Positions 6,992 through 15,943 of a DNA stretch of 64,000 nt are shown in pieces. The notes below the pieces were generated by a model, which saw only the letters and a program-made list of their open reading frames with translations, did no database searches and was not told the origin of the DNA. The DNA comes from Candidatus Dormiibacterota bacterium (GTDB lineage Bacteria; Chloroflexota; Dormibacteria; CF-121): positions 62,001 to 126,000 of the forward strand of contig DASZZN010000012.1 of NCBI GenBank assembly GCA_035544955.1. Direction: 5' to 3'. Within the stretch, counting starts at the first letter, position 1; each line of letters starts with the position of its first letter. A program made the translations under genes and the position numbers.

Positions 6992-7100
6992 CAAGGAAGG
7001 GGAAGCGGGGATCACGATAAATGTGGGGGTGTTAAGGAGCAGTGAAGAGGCGGTAACGGCGCTGTCACAGGGCAGGATCGGACCCCGATCGATCGTCAGC

Positions 7101-7106
7101 TATAGT
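7101..7106 (+). promoter_or_regulatory. -10-like box of a leaderless promoter
   Basis: TATAGT followed by 8 nt and the ATG at 7115. The hexamer region (CTATAG) also reads as a -10 on the opposite strand, toward the minus-strand terminator at 6966. Confidence 0.5.
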
Positions 7107-7114
7107 CCCCAGCA

Positions 7115-8212
7115 ATGAAGGTGCTGATCACCGGCGGGGCCGGCTTCATTGGTCAGCGCACCGGGGAGCTTCTGCTGAAGCAGGGGCATCAGGTCACGGT
7201 CCTCGACAATCTCTCGCCGCCGGCGCACGACGGCCCACCGGCGCTCCCGGCGGGGATGGAGCTGGTCGAAGGGGACATCCGCAAGCGCGAGGATTGGGTC
7301 AAGGCGCTCAAGGAGAACGAGGTCGTGTTGCACCTCGCGGATCACCATGACTACCTGCCGTCCTTCAGCAAGCTCTTCCACGTCAATGCGGTCGGCACGG
7401 CGATTCTCTTCGAGCTGCTGCTCGAGGGAAAGACCTCGGTGCGCCGGGTGGTGCTCGGCTCCTCGATGGCCGTCTACGGTGAGGGGAAATATCGCTGCGG
7501 CAAAGACGGCGACGTCTATCCGCAGCCGCGCCGGCTGGACGCGCTCGAGCGGGGCATCTGGGATCCACCATGTCCGATTTGCGGCGGCGCGATCACGCCC
7601 ATGGTCACCGATGAGTCGGTCGCGCGACCGACCAGCGCCTACGGCTTGAGCAAGCTGGCGCAGGAGGAGATGGTCCGGCTCCTGGGCGAGACGCATGGGA
7701 TCGAGTGGATCATCCTTCGCTACGGGGCCGTCCAGGGACGGGCGCAGCCGTTTCAGAACGCCTACTACGGCGCCCTGCGGATCTTCGCGCTCCGGCTCGC
7801 CCACGACCAGCCGCCGCAGCTGCTCGAGGATGGGCATCAGCTGCGCGATTTCGTCGACGTCGACGACGTGGCGCGCGCCAATCTCGCCGCGCTCGCCGGG
7901 CTGCCGCCCGGCGCCTACAACGTCGCCAGCGGTCGGGCGCACACGGTGATGGACCTGGCGCGGATCCTCCTGCGGGTGGCCGAGCGCGATGTGGCGCCGG
8001 AAACGCCGGGTCGTTATCGCGTGGGCGATGCGAGGCACTCGGTGCCCGATGTCAGCCGAATGAAAGCGGCCGGCTGGGAGGCGCAGAGCGGGCTCGAGGC
8101 GATGGCTCGCGAGTACTGGCAGTGGCTCCTTGCGCAGCCCAATCTCGATACCCACTATGAGGGTGCCGACCATCTGATGGAGCGTACCGGCACCGTTCGC
8201 GTGGCTCGATGA
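7115..8212 (+). CDS. NAD-dependent epimerase/dehydratase, nucleotide-sugar type
   Basis: 365 residues, extended SDR fold. The N-terminus has the NAD loop TGGAGFIG, SSMAVYGEG supplies the catalytic serine region, and YGLSK is the YxxxK active site. A CPICGG insertion just before YxxxK, and the GKYRCG stretch, match the dTDP-L-rhamnose 4-epimerase-like branch (inference). The product would be a nucleotide sugar for the glycosyltransferases encoded downstream. It is the first gene of a chain coupled by 4-nt overlaps (ATGA at 8209). The start ATG fits the leaderless promoter. Confidence 0.8.
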   Translation: MKVLITGGAGFIGQRTGELLLKQGHQVTVLDNLSPPAHDGPPALPAGMELVEGDIRKREDWVKALKENEVVLHLADHHDYLPSFSKLFHVNAVGTAILFELLLEGKTSVRRVVLGSSMAVYGEGKYRCGKDGDVYPQPRRLDALERGIWDPPCPICGGAITPMVTDESVARPTSAYGLSKLAQEEMVRLLGETHGIEWIILRYGAVQGRAQPFQNAYYGALRIFALRLAHDQPPQLLEDGHQLRDFVDVDDVARANLAALAGLPPGAYNVASGRAHTVMDLARILLRVAERDVAPETPGRYRVGDARHSVPDVSRMKAAGWEAQSGLEAMAREYWQWLLAQPNLDTHYEGADHLMERTGTVRVAR

Positions 8213-8754
8213 GCGCGAACGGAAGCCGGCGCTATCCCATCCGCTACGCGACGCAGCGGTGGAGCGACGGCAAATGGTTTTACGGGGCGCTGTTCATCAT
8301 CGGGCTGGCGCTCATCGGCTACAACCTGTACCGCAAGCTGTCGATCATTTCCCTCATCCCGGTGACCGTCCTCTGCGGCGGCATCCTCCTGGCGTTCTGG
8401 ATGATGCAAAAGATTTCCTACGTAGAGATCACCGATGACGGGCTGCGGGTTCGCTACCTGCTTCGTCACCTGGAGCTGCCCTACGGCGCACTGGCGCGCG
8501 TGCGACGCCAGCCGCTCGAGGTGGCGTTTCAGCCGGCCGAACGCCGCCGCTTCGTGAACCGGTTCGTCCGGCGGCTGGGCCGCGAGCCCGCCGCCTATAT
8601 CCGGCTGGATCGCCGCCAGCCCGACCTGGTCGAATCCGCCGAACGGCAGCTCGGTCCGCGCCTTGTCGCCGGGGCCGACATCGTCGTCCCAATCGCGCGT
8701 GTGGACGAGTTCGTCGCGGAAATGAAGAGCCGGGTGCGCAGTCCATCGAGTTGA
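8209..8754 (+). CDS. membrane protein with PH-like domain
   Basis: 181 residues. Two adjacent hydrophobic helices (about 25-42 and 46-64) are followed by a soluble domain that begins ISYVEITDDGLRVRY and contains a beta-rich pattern typical of bacterial PH (bPH/YdbT-like) domains. Function unknown. It is coupled to the epimerase (ATGA) and to the GT39 gene (TTGA), so it belongs to the same glycosylation operon. Confidence 0.65.
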   Translation: MSANGSRRYPIRYATQRWSDGKWFYGALFIIGLALIGYNLYRKLSIISLIPVTVLCGGILLAFWMMQKISYVEITDDGLRVRYLLRHLELPYGALARVRRQPLEVAFQPAERRRFVNRFVRRLGREPAAYIRLDRRQPDLVESAERQLGPRLVAGADIVVPIARVDEFVAEMKSRVRSPSS

Positions 8755-10352
8755 GACAATCGCGTTCCGCCTGGTGGCGCCTCGACCGGCGCGACCTGTA
8801 CTGGCTGATCGCGCTCACTCTGGCCGCGGGGATCCTTCGCTTCGGCAGCCCGATCTTCCTCGATGTCTTCGCCCACCCCGGATCGTCGGCGCCCATCAGC
8901 GCCTGGGGCATCGGGCACAACTACCAGAACCCGTCGCTCCCGGGGCTGGGCAAGCCGGACGCCATCGCGCCCGACTCGCCGTTCATTTTCGATGAACTCT
9001 ACTTCGCCAACGACGCCCAGAAGGACTTGCTCGGTCGAGACTATTTCGACCCGGAGCCGCCGCTCGCCAAGCTGATCATCGCCCTGGGCATCAAGCTCTT
9101 CGGCTTCAACTCGTTCGGCTGGCGCTTCATGCCGGCGCTGTTCGGCACCGCGCTGATCCCGGTCATGTACCTGCTGGCCCGCCAGCTGCTGACGGTGCGG
9201 TTCTTTGCCGTCGCCGCCGGCGTACTGACCGCCTTCGACGGGATGACCTTCGTCGAGTCCCGTACCGCGGTGATCGACATCATCCCCATCACCCTGGTGG
9301 TCCTTGCCTACCTTCTGTTCCACCTCCACCTCAATGCCGACAGCGTCGCAAGGCGACGATGGATGATCGTGCTCACCGGCATTACGCTTGGGCTGGCGCT
9401 CGGCGCCAAGTGGACCACGCTGGCGGCCTACGGCACGATCATCGTGATCCTGGCCATTCGGCTCATCCTTCGTTGGACGCGCTACGACAGCGCGACCGGT
9501 GGTATCGCCTTGCTGAGCCTCGCCCTGTTGCCCGCCATCTTCTATGGCCTGAGCTTCATCCGCTACCTGACGATCACCCACGGCATCACGAATCTGCCGC
9601 AACCCGCGCTGTCCTTCGTGCCCTTTCACTTCAACCCCGGCGCGGCCTGGACCGAGCTGCGGGAATGGCACTGGCAGACCTGGCACTACCACCTCACCCT
9701 GACCGCGCCCCATATCTTCTACAGCCCCTGGTGGTCCTGGCCGCTCGATTTCCGCCCGGTCGTCTATTACTACACCGGTACCGGCCTCGGTGTCGACCAG
9801 GCGAGCGGCTCGACGCTGGTGGCGGAGATCTTCAACCTCGGCAACCCGTTGATCTGGTGGGCCGCCACCTTCGCGTTGGTCGGGATCGCGGTCGGGTTGC
9901 CGGCCCTGATCCGCGACCACCGTTCGCGCCACGGGCTGGTGTCGACGGACATGGCGCCGCGGGATGGGGCGGGACCGGTGGATCAGCGACTCTACCTCTC
10001 GATCTTCGTCCTCATCGCCTTCCTCGCCGCCTGGCTCCCATTCTCCCGAGTGCCGCGCGGGCTCTTCCTCTATCACATGCTCGGCGGCTTGCCGGCGATG
10101 TTCCTCGCGCTCGCGCTGGCGCTCACCTATCTCCGCTCGCTGCGCGGCCACCTTCCCGGCCTCGCGGTCCGCATCAACGGCGCGCTGCCGGCCTACGCCT
10201 ACCTGCTGATGGTGATCGGCTTCTTCCTCTACTTCTATCCGCTGTGGACGGGACTACCCCTCACCACGGACGCCTTGAACAGCCACGTCTGGTTCGCCCT
10301 CGTCAAACCGCTACCCAACTGGTGTCTCTGCTACTGGACCTCCCCGGGCTAG
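8751..10352 (+). CDS. GT39 protein/dolichyl-phosphate mannosyltransferase family membrane protein
   Basis: 533 residues with about eleven membrane helices. The first outer loop has the GT-C acidic motif FDELYFA (Asp81-Glu82) followed by YFDPEPPLAKLIIALG, the hallmark of the PMT family that moves mannose from a polyprenyl phosphate to Ser/Thr of exported proteins. FGWRFMPALFG and an F-x-E-SRT segment are also family features. The TTG start overlaps the stop of the previous gene. Its end overlaps the start of the next large membrane protein by 31 nt. The acceptor is not evident. Confidence 0.85.
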   Translation: MRQSRSAWWRLDRRDLYWLIALTLAAGILRFGSPIFLDVFAHPGSSAPISAWGIGHNYQNPSLPGLGKPDAIAPDSPFIFDELYFANDAQKDLLGRDYFDPEPPLAKLIIALGIKLFGFNSFGWRFMPALFGTALIPVMYLLARQLLTVRFFAVAAGVLTAFDGMTFVESRTAVIDIIPITLVVLAYLLFHLHLNADSVARRRWMIVLTGITLGLALGAKWTTLAAYGTIIVILAIRLILRWTRYDSATGGIALLSLALLPAIFYGLSFIRYLTITHGITNLPQPALSFVPFHFNPGAAWTELREWHWQTWHYHLTLTAPHIFYSPWWSWPLDFRPVVYYYTGTGLGVDQASGSTLVAEIFNLGNPLIWWAATFALVGIAVGLPALIRDHRSRHGLVSTDMAPRDGAGPVDQRLYLSIFVLIAFLAAWLPFSRVPRGLFLYHMLGGLPAMFLALALALTYLRSLRGHLPGLAVRINGALPAYAYLLMVIGFFLYFYPLWTGLPLTTDALNSHVWFALVKPLPNWCLCYWTSPG

Positions 10353-12298
10353 CGCTGGTTGCGGGCTGCCTGGTCCTCGGTCTGGGCCTGGCTGCGGGCG
10401 GACCCCCATGGCTGATGGCGGGCGAGCGGGTGGTCATCGGCCTCGTGCTGGCGGTGGTCGCGATCACGATGCTGGGCTATGTCGCGGCGCTGGCTGTCGG
10501 GGTCACGGTCGGTCTCGTCCTGCTCCTGGCTCTGGCGGGACTTCTCGCGGGTGGCTGGTTGCTCTGGCGTCACCGGACACGATATCGTCTCCCCGCTTTT
10601 CCACGCTGGAGCGGGGCCCCATTCGGACTATCTGCCGCCATCGTGGCAGTTGCGCTCGGCATGGGCTACCTGTTCGCGCGCGTGGTGGAGGTCACGCCCG
10701 ACGTCTGGTTGGCGCATTACAACGCCACCTGGTCCGACTGGGCCTTCCACGCCAGCTACGCGACGGCCTTCGTCTACGGTCACAACCTGCCGCCGCAGAA
10801 TCCGATCTTCGCCGGTACACCTTTCCGCTATCCGTTTGCGCCCGACTTCGCCAGCGCGCTGCTGGTTGGCGGCGGCTGGAGCATCCCGGCATCGCTCATC
10901 TGGCCGAGCTGGGCGATGACCGTCCTCGCGCTCAGCGGGCTGATCCTCTGGGCGCGGCGGGTCACGGGTGGGATCGGCGCCGGCGTGGTGGCGGTCACGC
11001 TCACCCTCGTGGGAGGCGGCGTTGGGTTCTTGGTCTTCTTCAGCGACGCCGCGCGCCTGGGAGTGATCAATGCCCTGATACACATCGCCCGCGATTACGA
11101 CCGTTCTTGCCCGGACCCGAGATGCCTCGATCCGACGCTCAACGTCCAGTGGTACAACCCGATCCTCTCCTACTATCTCCCGCAGCGATCCTTCGTCTTC
11201 GGTGCCGCGATGGTCATGGCGGTCCTGCTGCTGCTGACCCCTCCGCTCATGGCCACGCCGCTCCTCCGTTGGCGTGAAACCGTCTCCACGATCCGTTCGT
11301 CGTGGCGGCGGTGGACGCTGAAGAGCGAGGCGGTCGCCTTCCTCGTCGCCGGCGGGTTGACCGGGCTGCTGCCGCTCTTCCATGTGCACAGCCTGCTCGT
11401 GCTCGGCATCGTGACCGCCTGCTGGGCCCTGCTCTTTCCGCGGCCGGCCTGGCTCGGGTTCTTCGCAGTGACGCTGCTGCTGGCCGTGCCGCGCCTGCTG
11501 ATGGCGGTGCCGGGCGACCCCGGCGCTCCCCCGGAACACCAGTACCCACGGTGGTTGATCGGCTGGATGTCGGGCACGGACTTCCCGCCCTGGTTCTGGA
11601 TCAAAAACACAGGCCTCCTCTGGCCGCTGCTCTTGCTCGCTCTGCTGAGCCCGCTGGCGCTGCGCGGACGCGCCCGGCTGCTGATCGCGCCCTTCAGCCT
11701 GGTGTTCCTGGCCGCCAACCTGGTGAAGTTCCAGCCCTGGGATTGGGACAACAGCAAACTGCTCGTCTTCTGGTACATGGCCAGCGCGGTGGCGGTGGGC
11801 GCGCTGCTCGTCCGCCTCGCCCGGGCGCACCCGCTGGGCGGCGTTCTCGCGGGGGCGGTCTGGCTGAGCCTGGTCGCCTCCGGCGTCTTCTCGCTGATGC
11901 AATTCCTGCCCCCGCAAGGGCCCGCGTATACCTGGTTCACGAGCGAAGAGGTGCAGCTCGCCGCGGCGGTGCGCCGGCAGACGCCCCCGCATGCGGTGTT
12001 CGTAACCGGCGAGGAGCCAACCAATCCGGTCGCCGACCTGGCCGGGCGCCCCGTCCTGATGAGCTACCCTGGTTGGCTCTGGAGCTATGGAATCAACTAC
12101 GCGCAGCGGGAGGCGGACATCGCCCGCATCTACAAGGGCGGGCCGGATACGCTCAGCCTGCTCAGCCAATATCATGCCGACTACATCGTGATCGGGCCGA
12201 GTGAACGGAGCGCTTTTCAGCCCAACGCCGACTATTTCAACGGGCAGTTCCGGCTGTTGCTGCACACGCCGAACTACGACATCTATGCGGTGCACTGA
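10322..12298 (+). CDS. large GT-C-like polytopic membrane protein
   Basis: 658 residues if started at the GTG 31 nt before the GT39 stop (MSLLLDLPGL...), which puts a hydrophobic helix at the very N-terminus. About twelve helices follow. A first outer loop with VWLAHYNATWSDWAFH and PFRYPFAPDFAS resembles the acidic/aromatic loop of GT-C glycosyltransferases of Chloroflexota-type bacteria, and the last 100 residues form a soluble domain. No named family can be assigned with confidence. A much longer reading frame extends upstream in the same phase, but it lies wholly across the GT39 gene and has no hydrophobic pattern. Internal start codons further down are possible. Confidence 0.65.
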   Translation: MSLLLDLPGLALVAGCLVLGLGLAAGGPPWLMAGERVVIGLVLAVVAITMLGYVAALAVGVTVGLVLLLALAGLLAGGWLLWRHRTRYRLPAFPRWSGAPFGLSAAIVAVALGMGYLFARVVEVTPDVWLAHYNATWSDWAFHASYATAFVYGHNLPPQNPIFAGTPFRYPFAPDFASALLVGGGWSIPASLIWPSWAMTVLALSGLILWARRVTGGIGAGVVAVTLTLVGGGVGFLVFFSDAARLGVINALIHIARDYDRSCPDPRCLDPTLNVQWYNPILSYYLPQRSFVFGAAMVMAVLLLLTPPLMATPLLRWRETVSTIRSSWRRWTLKSEAVAFLVAGGLTGLLPLFHVHSLLVLGIVTACWALLFPRPAWLGFFAVTLLLAVPRLLMAVPGDPGAPPEHQYPRWLIGWMSGTDFPPWFWIKNTGLLWPLLLLALLSPLALRGRARLLIAPFSLVFLAANLVKFQPWDWDNSKLLVFWYMASAVAVGALLVRLARAHPLGGVLAGAVWLSLVASGVFSLMQFLPPQGPAYTWFTSEEVQLAAAVRRQTPPHAVFVTGEEPTNPVADLAGRPVLMSYPGWLWSYGINYAQREADIARIYKGGPDTLSLLSQYHADYIVIGPSERSAFQPNADYFNGQFRLLLHTPNYDIYAVH

Positions 12299-12304
12299 GG
12301 CGGC

Positions 12305-12310
12305 TAGAAT
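12305..12310 (+). promoter_or_regulatory. -10-like box of a leaderless promoter
   Basis: TAGAAT, 6 nt, then GTG at 12317. It begins 7 nt behind the stop of the preceding gene. Confidence 0.5.
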
Positions 12311-12316
12311 GCAGGC

Positions 12317-12655
12317 GTGTTGATCCGCTTCCTGGTCCACGTCGTCGCCCTGCTGTTCGTCTTCTACGTGGTCTGGGGCATTCGCGGAGGAACCCTCTGG
12401 GCGGCGGTCGTCATGGCGCTGATCCTGGCGCTGGTCAATACCATCATCCGGCCGGTCCTCCTGATCCTGACCCTACCGGTCACGCTCCTGACGCTCGGAC
12501 TGTTTGTCATCGTCCTCAACGCGCTGCTGTTCGGCCTCTCCTTCGCCGTCCTGAACGGCATCATGAACCTGCACATCGCGCTGAGCTTCGGCCAGATCCT
12601 GATCGGCTACCTGATCTACGCGATCGCCAGCTTCGTGCTGACGCGGCTTCTCTAG
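12317..12655 (+). CDS. phage holin family 4-like membrane protein (YvlD type)
   Basis: 112 residues with four hydrophobic helices and the pattern GTLWAAVVMALILALVNTIIRPVLLILTLPVTLLTLG (split here at its NTIIRP core), which is characteristic of the PF04020 family. Despite its name this family is widespread in chromosomes and its function is unknown. The GTG start fits the leaderless spacing. Its stop codon and that of the opposite-strand mannosyltransferase share the same CTAG (12652-12655). Confidence 0.85.
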   Translation: MLIRFLVHVVALLFVFYVVWGIRGGTLWAAVVMALILALVNTIIRPVLLILTLPVTLLTLGLFVIVLNALLFGLSFAVLNGIMNLHIALSFGQILIGYLIYAIASFVLTRLL

Positions 12656-13800
12656 AACGCCCAGTAGCCGCGACCGAAGGCCAGCCCGAAAAACACCAGC
12701 GCGACGAAGGACACTCCCACGAGCGGGAGGTAGAGCCAGCGGCTCGTGAGGCGCCCGGCCAGAAGGAAGAGCGGATACATGCCGAGGAGATATCGGGGGA
12801 TGCTCAGCCAGAAGGGCAGAAAGGTGACCATTACCGTGACGACCGTCGCGTAGGCGGCGTCGGAGGGTCGCAACCGCAACCAGCTCAGCGCCGTCGCGAG
12901 GTAGGCCGCGATGCCGCCGGCGATCTCGCCACCGCCGACCGTGAGCTTTTCCCATGGCACGCGCCAGCTGATGCCATTCACCGCGCCGGCCAGCCCGCGC
13001 CAGGGGGCGGCGAGCGAATGTGCCCAGTGTTCCCTCTGCACGGTGACGAAGGCGAGGGGATCGCCGAGGACGAGCAGGTTGGTCAGGAGGTAGGTGAAGA
13101 ACCCGAGCGCGACCAGCAGCGGCGGGACGATCACCTGCCAGAGGCTGCTTAGCGCGCGCCGCGCGGCAACCAGTTCGATTATCAGGAAGGGAAGGAGCGC
13201 CAGCCCGGTGAGCCGCGATGCCGCGGCGAGGCCGCCCAGCAGGCCGGCCCACAGCCAGCGCTGCCGGCGCGCCGCCAGGACGGCGCCGAAGGTCAGCGCG
13301 CAGAAGAGCGCCTCCGTGTAGCCGACGAGTAAGAAGTACGCGGTGGGGAAGACGGTGAAGAACGCTGCCGCGCGCCAGGCCGCCTTCTCGTGCCCATCCA
13401 CGCGGGCCACCTCGTAAAGGAGGATGGCGGCGACCACCCCTGCGATGTTGCTGATCAGCAACGCCGAGGTTCGCGCCGGAAGCCCGAGGGCCGACACCGC
13501 GCTGATCAGGGCCGGATAGAGCGGGAAGAAGGCGATCAGGTTGCGGGCATCGCCGACCGCTCCGTAACCGTGAGTGGCGAGGTAGACGTAATGCCGGGCA
13601 TCCCACTTGTCCCACGTCTGGCCGAGCGCCGTCAACGGGTCGGGGGCGGCCCCGAACTCGATCAGGGTGAGGGTGACAAGCACCGCCTTGACCAGCAGCG
13701 CGAGCGCAAGCAGGCTCAACCAGGGGCGCAGCCGGTCCGCCGGAAGCCCGGCGATCGATGGCGTTGGCGTACCATAGCGACTCGACGGCCTGCCGGCCAC
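12652..13800 (-). CDS. PIG-V-like mannosyltransferase, GT-C membrane protein
   Basis: About 382 residues with nine or so helices. WDKWDARHYVYLATHGYG followed by FFPLYP is the conserved luminal/outer loop of the PIG-V (GT76-like) family, where the aspartates bind the polyprenyl-linked donor. The product would add mannose to a lipid-linked or lipid acceptor at the outer face. The start is uncertain: GTG at 13800 is used, GTG at 13818 is also in frame, and either sits against the divergent gene at 13809. Tail-to-tail it touches the PF04020 gene. Confidence 0.75.
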   Translation of the reverse strand: MAGRPSSRYGTPTPSIAGLPADRLRPWLSLLALALLVKAVLVTLTLIEFGAAPDPLTALGQTWDKWDARHYVYLATHGYGAVGDARNLIAFFPLYPALISAVSALGLPARTSALLISNIAGVVAAILLYEVARVDGHEKAAWRAAAFFTVFPTAYFLLVGYTEALFCALTFGAVLAARRQRWLWAGLLGGLAAASRLTGLALLPFLIIELVAARRALSSLWQVIVPPLLVALGFFTYLLTNLLVLGDPLAFVTVQREHWAHSLAAPWRGLAGAVNGISWRVPWEKLTVGGGEIAGGIAAYLATALSWLRLRPSDAAYATVVTVMVTFLPFWLSIPRYLLGMYPLFLLAGRLTSRWLYLPLVGVSFVALVFFGLAFGRGYWAF

Positions 13801-13808
13801 CTCACTGA

Positions 13809-14636
13809 GTGACCTCACCAGCCTGGCTTCCCATTTTCCGCGCCATCGCCGCGGAGATCCGCGCCACGATCCCGCCGCTCGCCGGCACGCCCCGGGGACG
13901 CGAGGAGGTCGGCCTCGGCGCCGGCGGCGACCGGACCGTTTATCTCGACCAGCTTGCCGAAGAGATCGTGGTCCGCCACCTGGAGCAAGCCTATCGCAGC
14001 GGCTTGCGCTTCCGGCTGATCTCCGAGGAGCTCGGTGAGCGCGACTTTGGCGGCGAGCCGCTGGTGCTGGCCGACCCGCTGGACGGGAGCTACAACGCCA
14101 AGATGGGGCTGCCATACTATGCGGTCGTGCTGGCCGTCACTGAGGGTGACCGGTTTTCAGACGTGCGGCTCGGTTACGTCCAGAACCTGGTGACCGGAGA
14201 CGAATACCACGCGATTTCCGGAGCCGGAGCGTTTCATCTAGGTGAGCCACTTCGGCCGACACCCCCGGCATTTGACGGCCGCTCCATTCCGCTGGTCCAG
14301 TTCGACGCGCCGTCCGGGGTGGAACCGCGCGAGCGAGCCGCGCCGATCTTCGCCCTGGCGGAGAAGGTCCGCCAGCTCGGCTCGGCGGCGCTCAACCTCT
14401 GCCACACCGCGTCCGGTGGGGTCGCGCTCCAGGTGACGCCCGCGCCGGTGCGGTCCTTCGACCTGGCGGGCCCGCTCCTCATCCTCCGGGAGGCCGGCGG
14501 GATCGCGACCGACTATCAGGGCGGGTCGATCGAGTCGGTCTCGGTTCGATTGGACACACGCACCACGCTGCTGGCGTCGCTATCCCCGCAGATTCACGCC
14601 TATGCGCTCGAGGTGTTGGGGGCGCGGGTTCGCTGA
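13809..14636 (+). CDS. inositol monophosphatase family protein
   Basis: 275 residues. GAGGDRTVYLDQLAEE, LISEELG and ADPLDGSYNA correspond to the metal-binding motifs of the Mg-dependent IMPase/FBPase fold (glutamate followed by D-P-L-D-G). GSAALNLCHTASG is the second half of the site. The substrate may be a sugar phosphate rather than inositol phosphate because the gene leads a chain with a GT4 glycosyltransferase (TGATG overlap) and a GH57 enzyme. The start GTG lies 8 nt from the divergent mannosyltransferase start. Confidence 0.8.
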   Translation: MTSPAWLPIFRAIAAEIRATIPPLAGTPRGREEVGLGAGGDRTVYLDQLAEEIVVRHLEQAYRSGLRFRLISEELGERDFGGEPLVLADPLDGSYNAKMGLPYYAVVLAVTEGDRFSDVRLGYVQNLVTGDEYHAISGAGAFHLGEPLRPTPPAFDGRSIPLVQFDAPSGVEPRERAAPIFALAEKVRQLGSAALNLCHTASGGVALQVTPAPVRSFDLAGPLLILREAGGIATDYQGGSIESVSVRLDTRTTLLASLSPQIHAYALEVLGARVR

Positions 14637-15943
14637 TGCTGGAGCCGGAGCAGACCACCTTCATCCTGCTCTCCTTCGAGGGTCCCGACGAGTACTCGCA
14701 GGCCGGCGGGCTGGGCGTGCGGGTCAAGGAGCTGTCGCGGGCGCTGGCGGAGCGAGGCTTCGAGACGCACCTGTTCTTCGTCGGCGATCCCAATCTGCCA
14801 TCCGATGAGAGCGCGCTCGACGGGCGGCTGTGGCTGCATCGCTGGAGCCAGTGGATCAGCCGCTTTCACCCGATTGGCGTCTACGACGGCGAGGATGACA
14901 AGGTCGCCGATCTCAACCGCAGCCTACCGGACGCGCTGGTCAAGGGGTACATCGAGCCGGCTATTGCGGGTGGGAAGACGGTGGTCGTGCTCGGTGAGGA
15001 GTGGCACCTCGCGCACGCGATGAGCCTGATCTCGGATGTCCTCTACTTCGCCGGGCTGCGAGACCGCTGCCTCCTGCTCTGGAATGCGAACAATCACTTC
15101 TCCTTCCATCGCATTAACTGGGGTCAGCTCTCCTTCGTTTGCACGCTGATGACGGTGAGCCGTTACATGAAGCACATCATGTGGCGCTGGGGCGTCAACG
15201 CGATCGTGGTGCCCAACGGCATCCCCGGGTCGATGATCGCCCGGGTGAGCCAGGCGCAGGTGCGAGCGGTGCGCGCGGCGGTGAATGCGTCCGCGTTCCT
15301 CTTCAAGATTGGCCGCTTCAGCCCGGACAAGCGCTGGCACCAGGCGATCGCTGCCGTCGCGCAGCTGAAGGAGCGCGGGGTCACCACCCGCCTCCTGATG
15401 CGCGGCGGCCTCGAGCCCTTCGGCGGTGAGGTGCTCGATTTTGCGGAACAGCGGGGGCTGCGGGTGGCACGGCTGTCTACCCGCATCGACGATGTCGCCG
15501 CGCTGGCGAAGACGCTGAAGGAGCATCAAGACGCCGACATCTGGAACGTCACCGCGTTCCTACCGGACGACCTGTTGCCGGTGCTCTACGCCTCGGCGAC
15601 CGCCACCCTGGCAAACAGCGGGCACGAGCCGTTCGGCCTGGTGGGCCTGGAGGCGATGGCCTCCGGTGGCATCGCGTTCGTCGGCGCCACCGGCGAGGAA
15701 TACGCCGAGCCGTTCAAGAACGCGATCGTCATCGAGACCGAGGATGCGGCCGAGATCGTGGCGTACGTGAACCACCTGGCGGCGCGTCCGGAGACGGCGC
15801 GCAACCTGCGGATCGCCGCCCAGCGGACGGCGCGAGACTACACCTGGCAGCGCGTCATCGACATCTTCTTGCAACGCCTCGAATTCGTCGCCCTGAAGCA
15901 GGGGCTGAACGTCCCGTCTGAGAGGATAGATACCGATGCCTAA
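14636..15943 (+). CDS. GT4-type glycosyltransferase
   Basis: 435 residues, GT-B fold. The N-terminal glucosyl-acceptor domain has EYSQAGGLGVRVKELSRAL, a glycogen-synthase-like glycine loop. The C-terminal domain has KIGRFSPDKRWHQAI and the donor motif HEPFGLVGLEAMASGG (an E-x7-E pattern). It likely transfers a sugar from a nucleotide donor to a glucan or lipid acceptor. It overlaps the IMPase-like gene by one nucleotide and the GH57 gene by 8 nt, which suggests joint work on an alpha-glucan-like polymer (inference). Confidence 0.85.
   Translation: MLEPEQTTFILLSFEGPDEYSQAGGLGVRVKELSRALAERGFETHLFFVGDPNLPSDESALDGRLWLHRWSQWISRFHPIGVYDGEDDKVADLNRSLPDALVKGYIEPAIAGGKTVVVLGEEWHLAHAMSLISDVLYFAGLRDRCLLLWNANNHFSFHRINWGQLSFVCTLMTVSRYMKHIMWRWGVNAIVVPNGIPGSMIARVSQAQVRAVRAAVNASAFLFKIGRFSPDKRWHQAIAAVAQLKERGVTTRLLMRGGLEPFGGEVLDFAEQRGLRVARLSTRIDDVAALAKTLKEHQDADIWNVTAFLPDDLLPVLYASATATLANSGHEPFGLVGLEAMASGGIAFVGATGEEYAEPFKNAIVIETEDAAEIVAYVNHLAARPETARNLRIAAQRTARDYTWQRVIDIFLQRLEFVALKQGLNVPSERIDTDA

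Noticed and set aside
8595-10151. 518-codon open frame on the minus strand
   Set aside because: It lies antisense to the GT39 gene, is rich in Arg/Glu/Asp/Gln as expected from the complement of hydrophobic codons, and has no domain.
9359-10321. Long upstream extension of the frame of the 10322-12298 gene
   Set aside because: It overlaps the GT39 gene out of phase; its translation is Arg/Pro/His-rich and not membrane-like, while the hydrophobic pattern starts at the GTG at 10322.
10628-12340. 570-codon minus-strand frame
   Set aside because: Antisense shadow of the large membrane protein; charged, repeat-free and without motifs.
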